From Ettlia oleoabundans (Eukaryota > Chlorophyta > Chlorophyceae > Chlamydomonadales), in assembly GCA_019693395.1 (NCBI GenBank), contig JAAMXP010001972.1:17856-72014 (forward strand): a stretch of 54,159 bases of DNA. Direction: 5' to 3'. The notes under the pieces were generated by a model. The model was given only the letters and a program-made list of their open reading frames with translations. It was not told the DNA's origin and ran no database searches. The position numbers and the translations under genes are program-made. This document shows, one piece after another, positions 22,703 to 31,262 of the stretch (position 1 is the first letter of the stretch; the number at the start of each line of letters is the position of its first letter).

Positions 22703-23740
22703 GCAAGCAATGCTCGGCAGCCACTTGGCTGCTGGTGTGCTAGCTTGAGCACAGGTTCAGACTGCAGGCTAAGGCAGCGCTTACTGTGCGCCTACTGCCA
22801 TCTTCAATTCCTCTTGCCTTTATTTGGGCCGCCACATTCCCTCCCCATTAGTGTTCTCCTGCTGCTTTCTTACTCTGGGGCACAACCGCTCCTTGACCTC
22901 CAACCCAAGAGTGCACCAATGACTCCCGGAACGCAGGCACAGCACCCAGCTACCCCTCATGTACCCTCGCTGCTCCTTGATACATACAAGCTGCCCCTCT
23001 GGCCTCCCTCTTCTATGTACTCCCTGACGCACACACCTCCCCCACCTTCTCTGTCCTCATCGCCACCAATTCAGCGCCCCCACGCTATCAGCTGCCACGT
23101 CAGATTAGGCCATGCAGCAGGCTGGGGGCCGCCCTGCTTGACTGCCCAGCATCCACGCGTCAGCAGCGTTGACAGCCGGCTGCTTCAAACCTCTCTTAAC
23201 CTTCCTTTTTGCTTTCTTTGCTGCCTGCTCCTGTTTCTTGGGCCCACACTGGTTTCTCTCCCCGGCCCATCCGGATTACATACCCTTTCCTCCCTCTCTC
23301 AACAGACACGACCTTTTGGCGACTGCAGTGTGTCGCACCCGTGTTCCTACCCCCCCTTGCACGGCGGCCAGCCTGGAAACCCAGCCGAACATCGTGGCTT
23401 CCCCGATTGTATCTCACTGTGCCATTGGGCACTCGTTTTCACAGGGGCATTTCGGTTACACTTAGGTATACGGTGAAGCAGATGGTTGAATCTTATGCCA
23501 ATCCCCCTTTGCGGCTGTCACCAATGGTAACCAAGGGATCAGAGTCACCCAATAAGTAGTCCGTCACCCAGTTAGGAGGGAATTGTACGTGAAGTTCAAA
23601 TCGAGGCCCCTCAGGTCCACTGCAGATGGGGGTCATTGCAGAATGTTGCATATTTGCTGGGTTTACAGAAGAAACGAGGGCATGTCAGAGTCAAGGCTGG
23701 GCCCTCTTGGCAGCAGCTGGCTGCCATCAAATGATATGAT
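22703..23740. other. Convergent 3' region between the Tudor-like gene and the Gln-rich gene
   Basis: About 1.04 kb, with a long pyrimidine-rich stretch (about 22800-23300). It should hold both 3' UTRs. A 243-codon open frame at 22745-23476 reflects this composition bias and shows no domain or conserved pattern. Confidence 0.5.
23663..23667 (-). terminator. TGTAA polyadenylation motif of the Gln-rich gene
   Basis: A minus-strand TGTAA about 75 nt after the TGA at 23741. Confidence 0.45.
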
Positions 23741-25981
23741 TCATTTTCGCACAGCTGGGTGTGGCGAAAGATCACCACTGGTCGACAGGCCCGGGTTGCT
23801 ACCTCTCTGCTGTGACCAAATCGCCTCCTGCTGTTGCTGCTGTGGAGAGGTAGCCAAGAAGCTGAAAGGGTCCTCCTGTGAGTCAGCCTGCAGCCAAGGC
23901 TGCTGATGCTGGTTTGACTGATGCTGTGGCAGCGCTGCTCCAGCCTGCCATGGGTGGTCTGGAAAGCGGCCCAGCTGCGGGCGGCCAGCTGGCTGCTCCT
24001 GCTGTTGCGACCATTGGCCGGTCAAAGTTCGCTGCCGCTGGCCTGCTGCTGCTGCTGCAGTGGCGAACAAGGGCCCTACTGGGCTGCCCTGCCTGCACCC
24101 ATCCTCCTCCCCTTTTGCATTTAGGTCCCAGCTGCTACCACGATCGTCACCTGGAAGCTGCTTCCTGTCGGGGCTGGTGCTGCCACTTACCAAGCCGGCA
24201 CGCTCCCGGTTGCGCTTAGCTGCCTGGAACAGCCGATCCAGAGGGTCAGGAGAAGCAGCGCCAGCACCGGCTTTTGCCAGCGGACGCTCCAGGTCTGCCT
24301 GCCAACAGTGCTGCTGCTGCTGCTGCTGCTGCTGGTCCCTACTGAATCGCATGGCTGAAGGCATGCCTCTCAGACGAGCAAGCAGCTGCTGCAGGCTGTC
24401 ACCGCTGTCGCCTGCTGCAAACAGGAGGGGTGCGGGTGGGGAGCTGGGAGCAGCGCTTGTGCGCGGTGCCTCGATGCGCTGCATCTGCTGCCACCTGCTG
24501 CGTTCACTGCCCCTGCTGCTTCTCAGCACCGGATTTCCCGAGGTTGTGTTGGTTGTATGTGAAGGCGGCAAAGGCACAGCTGCGCCCTGATGCGAGGCGC
24601 TGCGCTGAGGGAGGCTGTCCCCTGCATGGATGAACAGCCCCATGCTGCTGCGTGGCAGTCGGGCAGCGCCACCAGACTGCCCGCCCGCATGGCTGCTTCG
24701 CTGAGCAACCTGGGGGTCACCAGTAAGCTCTAAACAAGGTAGCTTGCTGCTGTGTTGATCTGCACCGCTGCTGCTTCTGCCAGACAGGCGGTGCACGTGG
24801 GCGTTGGTCAGTGCCTGCACAGCACCACTGGGTGGCAACGAGAGCGGCTGCTGCTGCCTTTGCTGATTGTAAGGCTTGCGGGCCCTCACAGGCAGCCCAG
24901 CAACGCTGCCAACCAGCTTCTGGAGCAGCAGCTCAGGCGCTGCTGCCAGCTCTACGGGCCTGCAGCAGCACAGGCGCAGGGGGACTAGGATACGTGTTGT
25001 GAGTGAAAGCACAAGCAGATTACAGATGATGTGCACTGGCTTGGTGAAACTAGACTGCCCGCGAAGTTTGTGACCTCTGGCTTACCCCAAGCCGTTAGCT
25101 GCCGCCGCCAGCCTGTGCAAGCGGGCGCGTGCGTCATCAAAATAGGTTGCTGGCTGGGCTGAGATGCTCTGCTGCAGGTGTCGCTGTTGCTGGCTGGCTG
25201 GGCCAGCAGCTGCATCCCCCGCTCCACGTGTTCCAGCAGAGGCCACCTGTGGCACCGCAACAGCTCCAGCACTGCTGTGGGTGCAGGCCTCCTGCCCATC
25301 TGGTCCATCAGCCTCGCTAGCTCTCGGCACCCGCAGCTGCGATGCTGCATGCAGCGCAGCTGCTGCAGGCTGCAGTAAGCTGCAGTTTCTCCTTCCGGGC
25401 TGTTCTACTGGCACATGTGCTGCAGGCTGCTGCACAATCGCAGGGCGCCCTGCCGCCGAGCTTCTGGCGGCGGTCTGCAACAGCTGCCGCTCCGACGGGC
25501 CCGCCGGCACCGCCCTAACCTGCTGCTGCTGTTCCTTCTGCTGCTGCCGCACCCCTCCAGCCCTCCCAGATGCTATCAAAGGCTTCAACTTGAGCAGGCT
25601 TGATGCACGGGCCAGCGCCTGCTGGCGGTAGGACCCAGCAGCTGCAGCATGGCGGCCAAGCGCGTCTGCCACCTGGGCTGGGGCCTCGCCCTGTTGCCTG
25701 CGGGCTGCCTTGTGGGCAGCTTTGCCACCTGCAGGCGCATGCATTTCATACAAAACTTGGTGGCAGACACGGGTTCATCAAGTTATCGAACTGTTGGTGC
25801 AGTGAGCGAGCGCACCTGCAGTTTGGCGCTGATGACAAGCAGCGGCAAGGGCCGCGGCCGACTGCTCCCCAGCAGCGTCCGCGGCGCCCTTGTTGCCCGC
25901 TTGCACATTTTCTGGGGCTGAAGCCGAGTTAACCGTCCTGCCGCTGCGCCTGTTGGCTGCGAGCTGCCGCGAGTTGGTCAT
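23741..25981 (-). CDS. Gln/Ser/Ala-rich low-complexity protein, function unknown
   Basis: Three exons on the minus strand: 25981-25816, 25728-25086, 24959-23741; 675 aa; intron 1 is only 87 nt. Phases match at both junctions (TAG|GGK and GLG|PVEL). Residues 1-270 are Ala/Gln-rich and helical in character (KAAHKAARRQQGEAPAQVAD). The second half is Ser/Gln-rich with an eight-Gln tract coded by a CAG run (24310-24333) and further Q runs near the C-terminus (SPQQQQQEAIWSQQ). A small non-repetitive patch, DPLDRLFQAAKRNRERAG, and the block LLLQKLVGSVAGLPVRARKP are the most likely conserved parts. No domain was recognised. The lack of stops over 1.2 kb and correct splice phases support it as a real gene; CAG bias alone could prolong open frames, which lowers confidence. 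Confidence 0.65.
24310..24333 (-). repeat. CAG triplet run encoding eight Gln
   Basis: Eight consecutive CTG triplets on the plus strand, read as CAG on the minus strand, within exon 3 of the Gln-rich gene. It is a likely length-variable microsatellite. Confidence 0.9.
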
Positions 25982-26283
25982 TCAAGAACGCGAGTTGACC
26001 GAAACGGGCCTTTAAGCTTTCATGACGGGCTCACAAGCTCGAACGAGAGGAAGCAACAACCGCCATCCTTTCATGGCATCTTCAAACGGCTTTGAGGCAT
26101 GTCACTGATCCAGCTCATCGACAGCAGGATCGACGCCAGCTGTGTTGTTTTCTGGTGCTTGTGCAAGCTACATTACAGTACTTTGCTACAGGAAACATCG
26201 CCCTGAGAAACACCCTCAAATCATTAAACCGTTTCCTGCTGTGCGCCCATCAAGTCTTGTTCTAGACTTGCGCTATCCTTTCT
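25982..26283. other. Spacer between universal stress protein gene and Gln-rich gene
   Basis: About 300 bases between two tandem minus-strand genes. It holds the 3' UTR of the universal stress protein gene (TGTAA at 26173-26177) and the promoter of the Gln-rich gene. Confidence 0.5.
26173..26177 (-). terminator. TGTAA polyadenylation motif of the universal stress protein gene
   Basis: A minus-strand TGTAA about 107 nt after the TGA at 26284. Confidence 0.45.
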
Positions 26284-28246
26284 TCACCCGCTATGCACCA
26301 GCACTGGTCGCTTGCAGTGGTGGACCGCGTAATTTGTGACACTGCAAAGGTAGTCAGGACGTGGGGTGCAATTAGTTGCAGACGGGATTCAAATGGGACA
26401 CAAGTGAAGCACAGGAGAGCACGCAGCAACACAGGGGCAGCAGCAGCAGCAGGATGGCACTGTCATGGGGCTGCCCTGCATTCAGCCAGCAGGGAGGGGA
26501 CCCACCTGCCAAGGAAGAATTCTTGAAGGCGCGACTTGCTGCAGTGAGGCAAAAGCGGGACGGTGCGTTGGGCTTATCAGCATATGCATACCAGCTGCAA
26601 GGTTCAGCTGGCACGTCTTGAACGACTGGCACAGGTTGCGGGGAGGTGCACCCAGCAACCCAATGTTGGCAAGCCCACATGCAGAAAGCACCGCTGCCCG
26701 AATGACATCCCGCTAATCGCCAACAAAGCACAACATGCAGTTGCGACTGCATCTGTACACATGTGCAGGAGGGGCTGCTAGCTGCTACCAGCGCATCCTG
26801 CCCAGCTGCAAACCCGCCATTAGCAATCCACCTCCCCTGCAGCACCTGTGCCGTGCCAGCACAGTGACCACTGCATCCAGCTCCTCTGCTTTCTTGCACA
26901 CCACATTGCCGATGCTGTCCGTATCCATCTCGTACTGAAAACGAAAAGCCGAAAGACAAGTTGAAATATCATTCTGAACATAAACCCACGACCAGCAGCT
27001 GGGCTTTCCGAGGTGACAAGTGACAGGAAACTAAACCGATGTTGGATACATTGACTGGATATCCATTGCCCAGATACTGCAGCAGCTGGCTTCAGCAGCA
27101 TGTCCCAACATACAGCGAGACACATATCGCTGGGAATAAAGCGACACACCTCCTGTACCCACAACCGAACACACCACACCATATCTTGCCATGGTTTGGT
27201 TCTCAGCTGACAGCTGCAGTCGCCTCACTCCCATTCGGCAGTCAAGTGTGCAAGAAGTCATGAAAAAATTAGCACCCACCTTGACGAGGTGTACCACCGG
27301 TTGTGGAGTGATGGTGCCAATGTGCGCCAGCGCCCGCCTGGCGATGAACTCCTCAGAATTCCTGATCAGCTGCTCATAGGCGGTGGGGTCCTGTAGGCAA
27401 CAAGTTTTGCTCCTGGTTGGGAGCCTCCGGCACATTGGTGGGCTCACACAGCCTAATAGGACTGGGCATTCAGCACCGCAGCAGAAAACTAGCTGAAGGG
27501 CCAGCAAAATGGCAGCAACCGACACATTGGCATGCGAAAAACCAAGCTGCCATTCTTCCTCTGTACGGCCGTCAAACATGTCCACTCCAGGTTGTCACGA
27601 CTCATGGTTGCAGGGTGGGCAGGTGGAAAGGGAGTGTCTGCAGCCCCACCTGGTACGGTAGGAAGTCGACGGGCGGTGCGCCATAGGTAGCGGCCAGCTG
27701 CAGTCGCGGGATGACGTGTATCAAATGAACTTCGTCGCCCTCACGGTACCTGCTCGCAGGCAGAAGCAGGGAAGGGATGATGATGCATAGGCGGGACTAC
27801 TACAGCAATTTTGCAAAGTGAAGCAGCGCGGCCTTAGACAGAACTTCGAGGTGCTGCAGGTGTTGTTACAGAAGGGGGAAGCATTTCCACGAAGTGCTGT
27901 AGCACCCACACACTGGTCGCCAATCACCAACCATCCCCAAGCGCCCCTCTGTGCTGGCGAAATCGCCAGCTGGATGTGGCAGCGCTGGGCGACGCTGGTG
28001 CAATTAACACAAAATCAACACAAAATCAACACGTATTCAACACAAGCTGAAATGCGTTGTTGCTGATTCAAGCTGGATGGCACACTGGACAAAACCCGCA
28101 GCTGCAGCTGCCGGTGCCAACAGGACTGAGTGTAGGTTGTGAAGCTAAGACCATGCCCTGACTCACAAATTTCTCATAGTCCACTTCACGGCAGCCTCAG
28201 AGGCCTCGCTGTTGTCCACACTCAACAACAGTCGCCGTGGTACCAT
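26284..28246 (-). CDS. Universal stress protein (UspA family)
   Basis: Six exons on the minus strand: 28246-28167, 27749-27650, 27390-27280, 26934-26846, 26538-26506 (33 nt), 26341-26284; 156 aa, the usual length for a single USP domain. Visible family features: strand 1 RRLLLSVDNSEASEAAVKW with the acidic Asp near the nucleotide site, EGDEVHLIHVIPRLQ, a Pro/Gly-rich loop (ATYGAPPVDFLPYQ), GNVVCKKAEELDAVVTVLAR, then LQEFFLGSVTNYAVHHCKRP and VLVHSG. In ATP-binding USPs a G-x2-G-x9-G-S/T motif spans this region; here the final G-S is kept but the first two Gly positions read as Arg/His and Ser (ARHSKSRLQ). It may therefore bind nucleotide poorly or not at all. It likely acts as a soluble dimer in stress response. 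It is head-to-head with the rhodanese gene. Confidence 0.9.
28006..28043. repeat. Short tandem repeat, 11-bp unit, in intron 1 of the USP gene
   Basis: Unit aacacaaaatc occurs twice exactly (28006-28016, 28017-28027), then once diverged (aacacgtattc) and once in part. Confidence 0.8.
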
Positions 28247-28784
28247 TTTGCTCCGACCCGCCAAGTAGGGTTGTGCCACGTGTCGGTTGCAATGTGAAAC
28301 TCCAGCTTTCACTCCAGGTTTTCAGGTTCTATCACTGGTTGAAGGTGTGTACCTGTACGGGCGCAGTGGGCGAAAACAAACGGGACCCTCAAGGGTGAGC
28401 TGAGGGGAAGGAAGTGGCGGCTGCCGCGTACTCCCCGCCACGGGGACCTCCAACCCAGCCGGGCTCGGCTGGCCGGCGACGCTGTCGCTGTATAGCTCTT
28501 GGCTTGTTCGCCTAAAGTTGCTTTTTGGACTCGAAGGGTGTCAAGCGCAGATCTTTGATCACCTCCGTCGCGTGGTGCGCTTCAACGCCGCACCGAGAGG
28601 CGGGAATTTCGGAACAGGTTGGAGCCGTGATCAAAGAGTGACGCAAGTGCTGGGCAGCCCGCAAACGCCGGGTGCAACCCTGCTGACTTGGCAGGGTGCG
28701 CAGCTGGATGGTGAGAAGGCAAATGATCAAGAACTTGCGTATCCCATTGCGCACATCGACCGTGCTGCCTACAATAGGGTCGTG
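28247..28784. promoter_or_regulatory. Shared divergent 5' region of the USP and rhodanese genes
   Basis: 538 bases between start codons, with a GC-rich block at about 28400-28480 and an AT-richer part near the USP start. No element was recognised with certainty. The frame of the rhodanese start is open upstream to 28518 but contains no earlier ATG. Confidence 0.4.
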
Positions 28785-30725
28785 ATGAGCGCCGCTGTCG
28801 CTCCGTTCCAGGCCAGGCCCTGCGCGGCCTTCACCGCACGCCGCTGCAAGGCAGCAGCATGCAGGTCGGTTGCATGAAGTTATAACTCCGATCAGAGGAT
28901 CTTGCCTGGATAGCCAAACATGTCGTTGGCACACACACGTGCTGCGCTTCGGATTCTGAAGCGCGCCCTTTATTTGGACTATAGGCGGGTTGCATTACCT
29001 TTTAGTACATGCCGCATGCACCTCAAATTCTCTGATAGTGCGGCAGCAGCTTAGGAAGCGGCAGCACCGCGGCGGCCGCTGCCGCTTTTTTACAGTCTTT
29101 TGAACATGCACATATTGCATTCTGGCCATGCAGAAGCGTGCAGAGAGCAGCTGTCGTGCGTGTCCATGCCGCGGTGAAGACTGAGAATACCGCAACGAGT
29201 GGTCTGGAAATTGGCGGCATGCGCCCCACCTCGCCCAAGGTGGTCAGCTGCTGGAGGAGGGCATTGACGCGACCTGTTTCTGCCAGCCTCCTTGTTAAGA
29301 GCAATTTCACACTGCTGTTCCTGCCATCCACCTGCAGGCCTGGGCGCTCATCTCCACCACCCTCAAGAATAACGGCGTCACTTTTGTCTCACTCGACCAG
29401 GCTGAGGCAGCCGCAAAGAAAGGCACCCCCATCATCGACATCCGGCCTGACAATGAGTTCAAAGCAGGCCGGCTGCCTGGTTCGGTCAACTGCCAATTCT
29501 ATCAGCCCATCACAGGTGCTCTGCTATGCTTGCTGCTATGCTTGCTGTGTTTTGGAGCAACGTGCGTGTGCTTCATGCCAGTGCCAATATGGCATCAGTA
29601 GCACCTGGTTCTTTGAGTGCCCCTTCTGACACCAACATGTGGAATGAGGGGTTCTTTAGGCGCTGCTCTGCAGGTTGGGGTCCCACCAAGATTGCACGCC
29701 GCATAGGTTTCACTTTCTTTGGCGTGCCAGGTAGGCATCAGGGTGGTGGTTGGCTGACATTGGGAGATGGCAGGGTTATGCCAGTGCAGCTTTGAATGCT
29801 CACAGTTTTGGGGCAGTAGGAACTGGTGTCGCTGGGTATGTTGTGGTTAACATTTGCCCTTCAGCTTCTGCGTGTGCTTTTCCTGACACTGCAGTCCCTC
29901 TAGTTGGCTGCTGACAACTGAGATTATCGCTACTGTTGTGTGTGCAGGCACCGAGGCTAACCCAGACTTTGTTGCACAGGTGGTAGCCAAGCCAGCAACG
30001 AGCAGGGTGGCGAGCACGTCTTTTCTTGATGCTTCGAGAGTTTGGTTTAGCGGAAGGCGCACCCGCTCCACCAGCACATGCACGGCAGTGGCAGCTGAAA
30101 CTTCAACCGTTGTTACCTGTGCAGGTATCAGAGGCCGTGCCCAAGAAAGATGGCGGCATGATCCTTGTATGCAATATTGGCGGCACGTTGGACAAAACAG
30201 GTTAGTGGCGGGGTGCGCACACTGCATGCACGTATGCAAAGGCGTGTGAACGGCTGCATGCACGCTAGTTTTGCAGCATTGGCATTACCCACCCCATATG
30301 GGTGCAGGAAATACATATGTACTGGTGTGTAGTATTTAGTATTATCACCTTGCTAGTCCTGGGCAAGGACGCTTTGTCTTGTGTGATTGATCACCTCGTC
30401 CGCCAGCCGGCCTGTCATCTTGTGGTTGCCTATCCGCAGGTCCAAGTGAGTACGGCCGCCAGAGCCGCTCCCTCACCTCAGCATATGAGCTCGTGCAGGC
30501 CGGCTTCAGCAACATAAAGGCAAGGCAAAGGTCGCTGATGTGTGTCACTATCCAGACGCAAAGCATGGGAGCCGCCGCCGCGAATCTGCAAAATGATGAA
30601 CGTAGAACACACTCGATAGCAGTCTCGACTTGTATAGCTGAATTCGATTGACTGCTTTGCAGGTGCTGGAGGGAGGCTACAATGCTTGGACCAAGGAGGA
30701 GCGGGAGATTGAGATTGATAACTGA
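28785..30725 (+). CDS. Plastid rhodanese-like sulfurtransferase
   Basis: Eight exons: 28785-28864, 29134-29239, 29338-29515, 29674-29730, 29948-29979, 30125-30200, 30440-30519, 30663-30725; 223 aa. The leader (residues 1 to about 45: MSAAVAPFQARPCAAFTARR...) is rich in Ala/Arg/Cys and looks like a transit peptide. The single rhodanese domain shows TPIIDIRPDNEFKAGRLPGS and the active-site loop VCNIGGT with Cys167. A C-terminal VLEGGYNAW is the typical rhodanese end (GGxxAW). A hydrophobic FTFFGVPGTEANPDF segment lies between, as in plant thylakoid-associated rhodanese proteins. It transfers or senses sulfur through Cys persulfide; the substrate is unknown. Intron 7 has a GC donor (AAG|GCAAGG at 30520), the only choice that keeps the frame. 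Confidence 0.92.
30520..30521 (+). other. GC splice donor, rhodanese intron 7
   Basis: Exon 7 ends AAG and is followed by GCAAGG. Using GC joins NIK to VLEGGYNAW in frame. The next GT (30531) would shift the frame. Confidence 0.8.
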
Positions 30726-31262
30726 AGTCATCACACATTACACTGATTCCAGTGAGGATGGAGGCGAGCCCAGAATGAATCTAAAACTACATTGCAACAA
30801 AACTGCCACCACTGGAGGCAATTTACCTGACACTTGCTACCAACTCATGCTCTTTATCAAGTAACTAGATCTTGATAGGATTTGTTATGTTTTAAGTTCG
30901 GTTTTTATTTGATGTAATTTTGAGAGATGTGTTCCATGCCTTTGCTGTCGCTTGTCATACAGAGGGCAAGCCATGCGGCGCTGGGCTGGCGGCATCGGTA
31001 TGCACCACGGCATCTTCCGCCCTCCCACGTGGTTGGGCTCTGTTCCACGATTACCATGCCTCGTCAGAAAACTCATCGCGTTACGAACACGTGAATGCTT
31101 GCACTCCCAAGTGGTGGCTTGGCTGCAGAGTGAGCCATACCTGGCGGGTGTGCGCAGCACCCGGACCTCCTGGCATCTTGCAATCCCTGCGCAACGACCG
31201 AGGGCCGACCACAGAGCAAGCGTGAAGCGAGGGCATCTCGATAGTATCGAGTCGATACCCAC
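30726..31262. other. Spacer between rhodanese and lipase genes
   Basis: About 540 bases between two plus-strand genes. It holds the rhodanese 3' UTR, with a TGTAA at 30913-30917, and the lipase promoter. No other gene was recognised. Confidence 0.5.
30913..30917 (+). terminator. TGTAA polyadenylation motif of the rhodanese gene
   Basis: TGTAA about 190 nt after the TGA at 30723-30725. Confidence 0.5.

Noticed and set aside
22745..23476. 243-codon open frame on the plus strand after the Tudor-like gene
   Set aside because: It lies in a pyrimidine-rich 3' region, has Leu/Pro/Ser composition bias, no domain and no splice support.
26372..26959. 195-codon open frame on the minus strand
   Set aside because: It runs through introns and exons of the universal stress protein gene in a different frame from the conserved peptides.
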